Under the pieces are notes generated by a model. The model ran no database searches. It was not told where the DNA came from and saw nothing but the letters and a program-made list of their open reading frames with translations. A stretch of 64,000 nt of DNA, from positions 1 to 64,000 of the forward strand of contig WRLF01000014.1 of assembly GCA_009777735.1 (NCBI GenBank), read 5' to 3'. Made by a program: the position numbers and the translations under genes. Position 1 is the first letter of the stretch. The number at the start of each line of letters is the position of its first letter. Below, piece after piece: positions 17,829 through 26,378 of this stretch. This DNA is from Treponema sp. (GTDB lineage: Bacteria; Spirochaetota; Spirochaetia; Treponematales; Breznakiellaceae).

Positions 17829-19496
17829 GTGAAAAAAATTATCGCGTTGTGCATCATTGCTATTCTTTGCTGCGGCGTTGTTCTTACAGCCCAGGAAGAA
17901 ACCACGGGCGAATATACGCCCATTCAATTCAGCGCTTACGCCAGGGCTTTATGGGCACCTTTAGTATATCGGGGCCGGGCGATTAGGGAAGATCTCTCCA
18001 ATAAAGACGTAGACGGTCCAGGTTATGGTGTCGGAGGCGGTCCGGGCTGGGAAAATAATATATCTGCCGCCGTAGGGCTGCGGATATTTGGCAACGACCC
18101 GAGCGGCAATATTGGCTTTGATCTTTCGCTCAGAGCGGTTCCTCCCAACCGAAGCGCCAGCAGTACCAGCCATTGGATTGACGGTATTGACCGGAACGCC
18201 CATATCTGGGCGCGGCCGTTCCTGTCAAACGCGCTACGGATTCAATTTGGAATGTTCCAGTGGAACGAAATGGAAGGGAGAATTGGCGGTGTCGGCGATG
18301 TGGCGGGCGGCTATGGCGGCGGTGAAGGTGATATCTTCCGGGGTGTACACTCGGCGGACGCCTTAGGCGCATTGTTTGTGATTAAACCGGAGTATTTCGG
18401 TATCTCCGCACTTCAGGGATTGACGCTTTTTACTTCATTCGGCGTTTCGGGCGGCATTGACGGCTTAACGGATTGGAAAGGCCGTGATTTTTCCGCTCAG
18501 GCTAAGGAAGCCCTTGAAGTTGTGTATTCCACCCCCCATGTTGGCATTGGTTATGAAAACGATGCCTTCGGGTTTGCCCGCGCCCAGTTTATTGCCAGTA
18601 ACTACCACTGGGGAAAAGGGCTTGATGACAGGGATGAATATGCCAGGATGCTGTATTACCCTTGGTACGGTACTACAGAGCAGACCCTTTTTTGGCTTCC
18701 CGCGCAAGCGCGTGAAGCCCATGTGATTCAGGCAGCGGTCAATCTTACCATGCTGTCCCATATGGGTATAAACCTCGACATTGGCGTGGGGATCCCTTTC
18801 AGCCGAGAAGTCGTAATGCGCGGCGTAACTCCAATGGGAGTTGGTCCTAAATGGGAAGAAAGAGGCAACCGCTCCCAGATAGGTTCTTTTGTTGAACGTG
18901 ATAACCTTATGGCAGGTTCTCCGGGCGATGTCTGGCAGCCCGCATACAACATTGCTCTGGGCGCGGACTGGACACCCGAGGGATCGGATTTTGGTCTCAG
19001 GTTCCGTACCAGAATGGAGTTCGGCGAACAGTTTGCCTTTGCCGAAAGTGAAGAGCATAATAAAAATGACCGTTACAGAACCGGTCTAATCTTTGAGTTA
19101 GGTCTGGAACCCCGGTATACATTTGTTAATGTAGGAACCGTTGCCCTTGCCCTTGGTCTGAAGGTAGAGACAAAAGATGAATACAATAACTCAAAAACAT
19201 TCGCCAGTCCCCTCGATCCCACCCGGCATTTGATCATAACCCGCACACTCAGCGCCGAGCATAAAAGCCGTATCGATCTGGGACTGGGGGCGTTTTTTAC
19301 CCGGCCGTTCAGCGCGGGCAATTTCATCAAGGTAGGGATAGCGGCAAATCTTCCTCTGGGCGGCGACCGGTACACCTGGTCGGATGACGATCTCCCTATA
19401 ATCGGCGCCGAAACATTTTGGACGAATACAACGGAAGCATACAAAAAATTGAACACTTATTTTAGTGTTCCAATTATATTAGAACTAAATCTTTAG
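17829..19496 (+). CDS. Outer-membrane porin-like beta-barrel
   Basis: 555 residues. It has a Sec signal (MKKIIALCIIAILCCGVVLTAQ) and a mature part of alternating beta strands with many Gly, Trp and Tyr, ending with EL-N-L hydrophobics typical of a last strand. The start is GTG with AAGGAG upstream. It lies between the LamG-type lipoprotein and the GH30 gene, 10 bases from the latter, so it is a candidate channel for the glycan fragments released. I do not recognise SusC/TonB-receptor features (no plug). It resembles large spirochaetal barrels seen near sugar genes, but this is not certain. Confidence 0.7.
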   Translation: MKKIIALCIIAILCCGVVLTAQEETTGEYTPIQFSAYARALWAPLVYRGRAIREDLSNKDVDGPGYGVGGGPGWENNISAAVGLRIFGNDPSGNIGFDLSLRAVPPNRSASSTSHWIDGIDRNAHIWARPFLSNALRIQFGMFQWNEMEGRIGGVGDVAGGYGGGEGDIFRGVHSADALGALFVIKPEYFGISALQGLTLFTSFGVSGGIDGLTDWKGRDFSAQAKEALEVVYSTPHVGIGYENDAFGFARAQFIASNYHWGKGLDDRDEYARMLYYPWYGTTEQTLFWLPAQAREAHVIQAAVNLTMLSHMGINLDIGVGIPFSREVVMRGVTPMGVGPKWEERGNRSQIGSFVERDNLMAGSPGDVWQPAYNIALGADWTPEGSDFGLRFRTRMEFGEQFAFAESEEHNKNDRYRTGLIFELGLEPRYTFVNVGTVALALGLKVETKDEYNNSKTFASPLDPTRHLIITRTLSAEHKSRIDLGLGAFFTRPFSAGNFIKVGIAANLPLGGDRYTWSDDDLPIIGAETFWTNTTEAYKKLNTYFSVPIILELNL

Positions 19497-19506
19497 GAGG
19501 AAATGT

Positions 19507-22500
19507 ATGAAAAGCATTTGGAAAAATGTTTTCAAGGTCGCTGCCATACTCATGGCAGTTTGTCTGACGTTCTTCACCTGTACAATAGAAGCAGGCGGAG
19601 GGATTGCTGCTGTAGTAGATCCCTGGGAAGGTATACTTGATATACTGGCCCTGGACATGTCTCTTGCCGCTCCGGCAGCCGGCGCTCTACCGGCTTTGGA
19701 AGCGGACCCTACGGGCGCTACTGCCCTTCAATATACTGCTGATGTAACATGGGAGCCGTCACATACGGTGTTCCTGGAAGGAGTAGAATACACTGCTACC
19801 ATCACGATACATGCTCATCCGGACTACAACCTCACGACAGTTGCCGAGCAAATTATCCGGATCAACGGGCTTGTGGCTGACGGGGAGATGATATCTATCG
19901 TATCCCAATCAGCCGGAATACTTGTTTTATCCTACAATTTCCCGGGGACAGCGCCGGAAGTATACGAAATTACATTAAATTCGAATCCGATCAAAATGGA
20001 TTATACGCACGGCGAAACACTTGACCTGTCCGGGCTTGCGGCACAGCTTGTTTTTTATGATGACACAATCCAGGTTATTGATTTTAGTGAATTTGGCAGT
20101 TATGGTATTACAACAACACCTGCCAACAACGCTTTACTATCCCGCGCCGTGCATGACGGCACCCCCATTGTTGTGCGTCAGGGAATCGAGACAATGTTAA
20201 CGGCAAATTTAATAGTTGACCCCAGGGCTATTACCTTCGTTATTGATGATATTCCCGGACTGGCGCAGGCATCTGTGGGAGCGGCAGTTGAACCTGTTGT
20301 TGCCGTATGGGACGGTCCCCTGCAGCTTACCCTGGACACGGACTATACCGTTTTGTACACAAACAATACCGCTCCCGGCACTGCTACGGCAAGTGTTACC
20401 GGCATAGGTAATTATGATGGAAGCTCCGGCAGCAGAACTTATAGGGTCTTCGCTCCCAATGATATTACCGGGACTCCTATATCCTATGATGCAGCTTTTT
20501 TATCTCAGAATAACGGATTTAGAGTGAATATCAACTTTAATCAGGAATTCCAGACAATGAAAGGGTTTGGCGCCTCAGACTGCTGGTCTGGCAATTTTGT
20601 CGGCCGCTGGGGTACTACATGGACCACACGAAGTACGGTGGCAGGGAGGGGGTCAATAGACCTTACGTCAAGCATTGTAAATGTGGAACAGACAAAACAG
20701 CAAATGGCCGACTGGCTGTTCAGCCAGGATTTTGATTCCCAGGGCAATCCTCTGGGAATAGGGCTTTCAGAATGGCGGGTAAATTTCGGTTCGGGAAGCT
20801 GGGAACAGGCATGGGAGAAAAACTGGAATTCAAAAATCGGCACGAGATATGGTGGTAACAGCAACGGGGCGGTCAGGAGCTGGGATAATATGCAGGCAAG
20901 CTGGGAACGAAATGCAGAAAGCTTCCTGTATGATGTTGCCGCTCCTTATGTAAACAGTACGCCGATAACTACATTTAACGGTACATTAACCGGTACCCGC
21001 CCCGCCGCCGGCGGCCGCATACGGTACGACTGGCCGCAGATAGAACGGGGAGCTGACGGAGTAAGTGTCGTTTCCATGTCGGGCAGGCAGGCAGGCCAAT
21101 TGTACTGGATGGAAGAAGCAAAGAAACGAGGGGTAGAGGCCCTGGTAGGTTTCGCCAACAGCCCGCCGGTAAGCTGGACATTAAGCCGCACCGGGAACAA
21201 TGCTACGCATACATCCAATGTAAATAGTAGCGGCAGGTATACCCAGATATTTACCGGTGGTAATCTGCCGGACGGCGGCGGAAATGCTCTGGGCAGTGCG
21301 CCGGCTGCGCAAAACCAGATTAACCATTATGAAACATTTGCCACATATCTGGCTGATATAGCGCAGGAGTTCGGCAGTCGTACCATTACTGACTTACGCG
21401 GCAACCAGCAGTCTTTACGGTTTAACTATATTTCGCCGGTCAACGAGCCGCAATGGGAATGGAACGAGGATAAACAGGAAGGTACCCAGATGTCCAATGC
21501 CAATATTGCCCGCATGACCAGAGCGGCAGATGCGGCTATTCGGGGCGTTGACGTATCACACTACACCCGGCCCAATGTCAATGCAACAAACACAAAATTA
21601 ATGATGCCGGAATCCTGTCAGTGGCAGTTCCTGTACGAAGGTTCTGCAACTAACACTCGCGACCAGATAAATACATTTTTTCAATCGAGCAGCGGGAATT
21701 ATATTGGCGGCCTTCCCACCATGCAGCCGTGGATAATGGCTGCCCATACATATTTTAGCCATGGATCTGACAGCAGTACACGATCTATCCGGCAAAGTGC
21801 AAGAGCCAGAGCTAACCTGCGTACCCAGCCGGAAACCGGTGAACCCATACATCTGTGGAGTACTGAGTGGTGCGGTCTTGACGGAGGTGATGGAATATCT
21901 ACAATTGCGGGCGCTTATTTTGATGTTGGCCTGTTTATGGCTAAATTGGCGTATGCGGACATTATTCACGCCGGTTCACAGACATTCTCATTCTGGACGG
22001 CGTTTGACATGGAACGGGGCGGGGCAAGCCGCTATTCCATGATTGCCTATGCCCCTAACCAGGCAGTCTGGAATGATACCGGCCACCTGACTAATCCGAT
22101 TTTTAGACCCGGTCAAATTAAATCGCAGCCCACCCTGTGGTCCATGGGTCACTACAGCCTCTTTGTCCGCCCTAATTTTAAGCGGATACAAATAAATCCG
22201 GGCCCCGGTCTGGCTATGTCTGTCGGGCAGTATCCCGGTTCCGGAACTTCCTGGCAATCAGAATCACTTACCGGGCTTATGGCCACCGCATACAAATCAC
22301 CTCCCGGATACCGGGATTTTATTGACGACATGCCGGTTAACCGCATAGTAGTTGTATATGTCAACATGCTCAGTCAGGAACGTGTTGTTGCGGCGGATTT
22401 TGCCGGAGATGTAAAACCCATTCGTGTCAGGGTTTTCCGGACAAGGGAACAGGATACGAACAATGCTACCCGTCACACAGCGCTGGGAATGCGTTCAGTT

Positions 22501-22590
22501 CCTGTTGTCGGCGGCGGTGTTGTCACCATTCCTGCACGGTCATTGGTTACCGTGGTATATGATTTCCCGACTGCTGTTAACCTGCATTAA
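19507..22590 (+). CDS. GH30-type glycoside hydrolase lipoprotein
   Basis: 1027 residues. The signal has LTFFTC (Cys25), a loose lipobox. Residues about 40-325 are beta domains, including a Big-type Ig module (residues about 230-315, NNTAPGTATASVTGIGNYDG). From about 335 a GH30-like catalytic domain begins with QTMKGFGASDCW. ISPVNEPQWEW holds the acid/base Glu647 and WSTEWCGL the nucleophile Glu787; ANSPPVSW also fits the family. A small C-terminal beta domain follows. The GH30 family includes beta-1,6-galactanases and xylanases; the arrangement looks closest to the endo-beta-1,6-galactanase-like branch, but specificity is inferred. AGGAGG overlaps the stop of the barrel gene. Confidence 0.83.
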   Translation: MKSIWKNVFKVAAILMAVCLTFFTCTIEAGGGIAAVVDPWEGILDILALDMSLAAPAAGALPALEADPTGATALQYTADVTWEPSHTVFLEGVEYTATITIHAHPDYNLTTVAEQIIRINGLVADGEMISIVSQSAGILVLSYNFPGTAPEVYEITLNSNPIKMDYTHGETLDLSGLAAQLVFYDDTIQVIDFSEFGSYGITTTPANNALLSRAVHDGTPIVVRQGIETMLTANLIVDPRAITFVIDDIPGLAQASVGAAVEPVVAVWDGPLQLTLDTDYTVLYTNNTAPGTATASVTGIGNYDGSSGSRTYRVFAPNDITGTPISYDAAFLSQNNGFRVNINFNQEFQTMKGFGASDCWSGNFVGRWGTTWTTRSTVAGRGSIDLTSSIVNVEQTKQQMADWLFSQDFDSQGNPLGIGLSEWRVNFGSGSWEQAWEKNWNSKIGTRYGGNSNGAVRSWDNMQASWERNAESFLYDVAAPYVNSTPITTFNGTLTGTRPAAGGRIRYDWPQIERGADGVSVVSMSGRQAGQLYWMEEAKKRGVEALVGFANSPPVSWTLSRTGNNATHTSNVNSSGRYTQIFTGGNLPDGGGNALGSAPAAQNQINHYETFATYLADIAQEFGSRTITDLRGNQQSLRFNYISPVNEPQWEWNEDKQEGTQMSNANIARMTRAADAAIRGVDVSHYTRPNVNATNTKLMMPESCQWQFLYEGSATNTRDQINTFFQSSSGNYIGGLPTMQPWIMAAHTYFSHGSDSSTRSIRQSARARANLRTQPETGEPIHLWSTEWCGLDGGDGISTIAGAYFDVGLFMAKLAYADIIHAGSQTFSFWTAFDMERGGASRYSMIAYAPNQAVWNDTGHLTNPIFRPGQIKSQPTLWSMGHYSLFVRPNFKRIQINPGPGLAMSVGQYPGSGTSWQSESLTGLMATAYKSPPGYRDFIDDMPVNRIVVVYVNMLSQERVVAADFAGDVKPIRVRVFRTREQDTNNATRHTALGMRSVPVVGGGVVTIPARSLVTVVYDFPTAVNLH

Positions 22591-22599
22591 AAAACGGTT

Positions 22600-22634
22600 T
22601 AACTACCCTGTTGTTCATGAACAGCAGGGTAGTT
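22600..22634. promoter_or_regulatory. Hairpin between GH30 and last lipoprotein gene
   Basis: AACTACCCTG (22600-22609) pairs with CAGGGTAGTT (22625-22634), and the inner GTTC/GAAC extends the stem. It shares the ACTACCC/GGGTAGT core and an adjacent TGCTTACCTG with the hairpin at 17739. There is no T tract, so it is not an obvious terminator. Confidence 0.55.
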
Positions 22635-22682
22635 GCTTACCTGTTACAACAAAAGTATGACCTTATGACCTGGAGGCAGAAT

Positions 22683-24902
22683 ATGAAAAAAATTACCAAA
22701 ATTGGTGTTGCGCTGCTTTTTGCAGCCTGTGCGTTGTCGGCATTAGTAACCGGTTGTACCAATGAACCAGCAGAAATACGCATAATTAACCGGGGAATTG
22801 AGGTCAACGTAACTGTTCATTTGGAATTTGGTAGTTATTCAACAGGCCCCCTGCAACAGGGGCTAACCGCCGGGCAATGGGAAACATTACCTGATTCGGC
22901 GGAAGAAATGCCGGAGAATTTTTTGCCTATACTTCCCCGTGAGTTCGGCTCAAATAATCAGATAGATAATATACCAGTTAATGTTCATGTAATTACAGAC
23001 GGCACAGTAACAATAGATTACGCATTATCCGTTGACGGATCGAAACCGGTAGATAACTGGAGTACGGACAATATTTTTTATTTGATACATGGCCAGTATA
23101 TTTATCTCAGAGTAACTGTCGAAAATGTAGAGGAGTGGTTGTTAACGGAAACATATTACCGGGTACTGATACACGAACTGGAAGACGACTCCACTTTGGT
23201 TGGTATTTACATTACCAGTCTTAATGACATGGATACCGGTGTTCAACCGACAGATTCGGCGAACTCGTGGATCGGGGTTAATCCCCAACGTGTCATTTTG
23301 GATTTTATTACCGAGTCTACGGCAGTGGAGTTTGAAGCAATTCCCAAAGATTTTTCTTCCCGTGTTGAATATGCATATTATCGCTACAGGGAGACCGGCA
23401 ACCCGGTTTTCGGCAGCGCGAACACATTTAATCTTGAAAACGGCGACAGGGTATTCGTTCGTGTAACACCCTTGAATCCTGATGTTCCCCCGCGGTACTA
23501 CGGAATAATCGCAGACACACCGCAGCGTCTTTCCGAAGTAAACATAAGCGGGAATATTATAACCATTGAGCCGTTAGATTACGGCAGACCCTCAATAGAC
23601 GATCATGGTCCAATAAAAATAGGCATGGTATTACAGGCCCTAACGGATGAGTTTTCAGCGACCGTCATCCCCGGTGTTAGTGTTGAATATGCGATGATCC
23701 CGCCCAGTACCAACAGGATTACCGTCTTTTCCGAGCTGGATGACGATACAGAACTTAAATTGGAATACCCGGGTGTTAACCAGCTTTTCATTAAAACCAT
23801 AGTAGAGGGCTTTCAGGACAGGTATTACCGGTTTGAATTAGGTATGGCTAGTACGAACTGTACGGTTACCGGGATAAATTTTAACGGCACCCCGGCCGAA
23901 ATAACCGCAGGCACCGGCAGTGAAACCGACTATGTCGGCGCCGCAGCGCGGGGAACCATAGCCCTTGCGACATCTCAGGCCAGACAGGGCCCTGTGGTGG
24001 TGATATTTGAAGAAAATACTGCCAATGTTACCGGTTGGGCGATTGTGGAAGATACAGACGGTGCAGTTACCTACAACAATATTGTCCCGCCGGGAAAAAC
24101 ATTCAGCACAGCAGCAGCAATTACCAATGGTCAAAACCTGGCATTGCGCGTCGTGGCTGAATACGGCAATGAGTACCATTACCGGCTTGTTGCCACTGTG
24201 CGGAGCAACGATGCCGCCCTTGTTTCAGTTGCAGTCGGCGGTGTAACGGCGTTACGTCTTGGAACTCCGTCTGTAACAGCGGGAAATGCTTCAACAGGCG
24301 CGGTGGGAATATCTCCGGCCGTCCTGTCAGCAGGAAATATTGATTTAGACATAACCCCCATTGATAATTTTTCTGTCCAGACATTTGCTGTTACAGCTAC
24401 AACTTCCCCGCCCGCGCTTTCCGCGTATGCACCCATAGCTACCATCCCGGTTCTTGCGGCAGGCAATCATATCTGGATCAGGTCTGTTTCCGAAGACGGA
24501 AGCAGCACCCTGTTTTACCGGTTAGTGGTTGAAGTGAGGTTCAACGATCCGACAATTCAGGCCTTAACCATCCGTTCGGTAAGCAGTGATACCCTCGGTG
24601 TCGGCAGAACTACCGTTGAGTTAGCTGCCGGTAATCCGGGAGCTATTACCATTACCGCAGCGCAGGCCGCTTCCGGCGCGGTTATAACCGCCACGCCAAC
24701 ATCAGGCGGCAATGGCAGGGTAACGGGTTATGCAGTCGCGGCTGCCTCAAACCATGACCCAACATTCGCTACCCCCTCTGCCGGCGGTACCTATACAACC
24801 ACCGCACCCATAACGAACGGTCAGCATGTATTTGTCAGGGTTGTTGCCGAAAACGGCACAACCATTCTCTACTACCGGGTTGTGGTCACCGTAACCCCGT
24901 AA
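22683..24902 (+). CDS. Beta-sandwich repeat lipoprotein
   Basis: 739 residues. The start is ATG 22683 with GGAGG six bases upstream; a longer frame to 22611 runs through the hairpin and lacks a signal. The lipobox is LVTGC. The mature protein contains several similar modules of about 110-130 residues with the pattern ALRVVAEYGNEYHYRLV, IWIRSVSEDG..LFYRLVVEV or VFVRVVAENG..LYYRVVV. These look like cadherin-like beta-sandwich domains found in surface proteins. It is the last gene of the cluster before a strong terminator. The role is probably adhesive or glycan-binding (inferred). Confidence 0.72.
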   Translation: MKKITKIGVALLFAACALSALVTGCTNEPAEIRIINRGIEVNVTVHLEFGSYSTGPLQQGLTAGQWETLPDSAEEMPENFLPILPREFGSNNQIDNIPVNVHVITDGTVTIDYALSVDGSKPVDNWSTDNIFYLIHGQYIYLRVTVENVEEWLLTETYYRVLIHELEDDSTLVGIYITSLNDMDTGVQPTDSANSWIGVNPQRVILDFITESTAVEFEAIPKDFSSRVEYAYYRYRETGNPVFGSANTFNLENGDRVFVRVTPLNPDVPPRYYGIIADTPQRLSEVNISGNIITIEPLDYGRPSIDDHGPIKIGMVLQALTDEFSATVIPGVSVEYAMIPPSTNRITVFSELDDDTELKLEYPGVNQLFIKTIVEGFQDRYYRFELGMASTNCTVTGINFNGTPAEITAGTGSETDYVGAAARGTIALATSQARQGPVVVIFEENTANVTGWAIVEDTDGAVTYNNIVPPGKTFSTAAAITNGQNLALRVVAEYGNEYHYRLVATVRSNDAALVSVAVGGVTALRLGTPSVTAGNASTGAVGISPAVLSAGNIDLDITPIDNFSVQTFAVTATTSPPALSAYAPIATIPVLAAGNHIWIRSVSEDGSSTLFYRLVVEVRFNDPTIQALTIRSVSSDTLGVGRTTVELAAGNPGAITITAAQAASGAVITATPTSGGNGRVTGYAVAAASNHDPTFATPSAGGTYTTTAPITNGQHVFVRVVAENGTTILYYRVVVTVTP

Positions 24903-24920
24903 ACTAACATTTCCGGCTTA

Positions 24921-24949
24921 ACCCGGCGTACAATGCGCCGGGTTTTTTA
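24921..24949 (+). terminator. Rho-independent terminator of the secreted cluster
   Basis: AACCCGGCG (24921-24929) pairs perfectly with CGCCGGGTT (24937-24945), seven-base loop, followed by a run of T. Confidence 0.9.
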
Positions 24950-24971
24950 TGCCGCTCAAAGAGCTAGGGTC

Positions 24972-25002
24972 TTGATAAATACGATGTTGTATCGTATATA
25001 AT
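24972..25002 (+). promoter_or_regulatory. Promoter with inverted-repeat operator in the spacer
   Basis: -35 TTGATA (24972-24977) and -10 TATATA (24995-25000, spacer 17) or TATAAT (24997-25002, spacer 19). Between them ATACGAT-(5)-ATCGTAT (24979-24997) is a perfect 7-bp inverted repeat. A repressor bound there would block RNA polymerase. The XRE/cupin regulator encoded in the same operon is the natural candidate (inferred). Confidence 0.6.
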
Positions 25003-25015
25003 ACCAGAGATCTTT

Positions 25016-25807
25016 ATGAGTTACTTGTACGAAACCCACCTGCATACCAGCTTCTCAAGTGCGTGCGGAAATACAAAAGGATCACGGTATGTCCGGCTTT
25101 ATCAGGATATGGGGTATTCCGGTATAATAGTTACCGATCATTTTTTCAGGGGAAACACAGCCGTTTCCCGCAGTCTTCCCTGGACGGAATGGGTAAAACA
25201 ATTCTGCCGGGGATATGAAGAGGCCCTGAACGAAGGAATAAAGCGGGGCTTTGACGTGTTTTTCGGCTGGGAAGAAACATTTGACAGTTGTGATGATTAT
25301 CTGGTATACGGGCTTGATAAAGAATGGCTGCTGGAACACCCCGAAGCAAAAAAATGGACCAGGGGCGAGCAATACCAAGCAGTAAAGGCTGCGGGCGGCT
25401 GTGTCGTACAGGCACATCCGTTCAGGCAGCACAGCTATATCAGGAAAGTTATCCTTTCGTCCGGTTGTGTTGACGCGGTGGAAGCGGCCAACGCGACAAA
25501 TTACGAACAGTCCTATGACGCGCTGGCAATGCGTTATGCGCTAAAACTGGGGCTTCCGGTTACTGCCGGATCAGACATGCATGATGAACGGTATTTTTGG
25601 AGTGAAGGGGTTTTCGGCATTTATACCGGGAAAAAATTTCATTCCATAGTTGATTATGTTAACGCCGTTTGCAATAATCATATCAACGGTATTAAAATCA
25701 ACAAAGGCCGCTGTGATTATTACGGCGATGAAAAAGTGATTCTTCCGGTTGAAGTCCGGGATGCCAATGACAAGAGTACCGATATACACTGGCATGATAT
25801 TATTTAA
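25016..25807 (+). CDS. PHP-domain phosphoesterase-like protein
   Basis: 263 residues. Metal-binding motifs of the PHP superfamily are present in order: THLHTSFSSACG, VTDHF, the Glu in GWEETFD, QAHPFR and GSDMHDE. This points to a trinuclear-metal hydrolase, usually a phosphoesterase; the substrate is unknown. The SD is poor. It is the first gene of a three-gene operon with an XRE/cupin regulator (10 bases on) and an acyl-CoA ligase. The protein at 30010 has the same superfamily motifs. Confidence 0.82.
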   Translation: MSYLYETHLHTSFSSACGNTKGSRYVRLYQDMGYSGIIVTDHFFRGNTAVSRSLPWTEWVKQFCRGYEEALNEGIKRGFDVFFGWEETFDSCDDYLVYGLDKEWLLEHPEAKKWTRGEQYQAVKAAGGCVVQAHPFRQHSYIRKVILSSGCVDAVEAANATNYEQSYDALAMRYALKLGLPVTAGSDMHDERYFWSEGVFGIYTGKKFHSIVDYVNAVCNNHINGIKINKGRCDYYGDEKVILPVEVRDANDKSTDIHWHDII

Positions 25808-25817
25808 GGAGAAAACG

Positions 25818-26366
25818 ATGGTTCCCGGCAGGATTAAAGAGTTAAGGGAAATTCTTGAAATCAGCGCGATGGACATGGCATCCGATATTCACGTCTCTCT
25901 GGAAATATACAGTAAATACGAGAGCGGCGAGCTGGACATTCCCATCAGCGCACTGAACAGTATTGCCGGCAGGCTTGGTACGGATGTAACGGTACTCATG
26001 ACCGGTGAAGGCCCCCGAATAGACAGTGCTGCAGTATGCCGGAAGGGGAAAGGAGTTCAGGTTGAGCGCTACCCCGGCTATGAGTTTTCCAGCCTTGCCT
26101 ATAACTTCAAAGGCAGGACGCTGGAACCGCTGCTGGTACACCTTGATACATCCCATCCGGCGGCGGCACAGGTGTCGCATTCCGGGCAGGAGTTCAACTA
26201 TGTGGTTGAAGGCCGGATGAAAATAACGGTCGGCAGTGCTGAGTATATCCTTGCCGAGGGCGATTCGATTTACTTTGACGCAACCCTGCCGCACGGCCAG
26301 AGTGCAATTCCTGCTTGCGATGGCGGCACCGGCAGTGCGATTTTTATTACTATTATCCAAAAATAG
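25818..26366 (+). CDS. XRE-family regulator with C-terminal cupin (second copy)
   Basis: 182 residues from ATG 25818, which has AAGGAG upstream; the frame extends further left but without such a site. The N-terminal HTH (IKELREILEISAMDMASDI, KYESGELDIP) is followed by a cupin (SGQEFNYVVEGRMKITVG, EGDSIYFDATLPHGQ). It is clearly paralogous to the regulator at 8364-8918 and again stands directly before an AMP-forming ligase. It probably controls this operon through the inverted repeat at 24979 (inferred). Confidence 0.88.
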   Translation: MVPGRIKELREILEISAMDMASDIHVSLEIYSKYESGELDIPISALNSIAGRLGTDVTVLMTGEGPRIDSAAVCRKGKGVQVERYPGYEFSSLAYNFKGRTLEPLLVHLDTSHPAAAQVSHSGQEFNYVVEGRMKITVGSAEYILAEGDSIYFDATLPHGQSAIPACDGGTGSAIFITIIQK

Positions 26367-26378
26367 AGGCATTTTTAC

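Noticed and set aside
18465-19058. Minus-strand ORF of 197 codons over the barrel gene
   Set aside because: No start signal and no domain; the barrel frame has a signal peptide and SD.
25842-26372. Minus-strand ORF of 176 codons over the second XRE/cupin gene
   Set aside because: Antisense shadow; the plus frame has HTH and cupin motifs.
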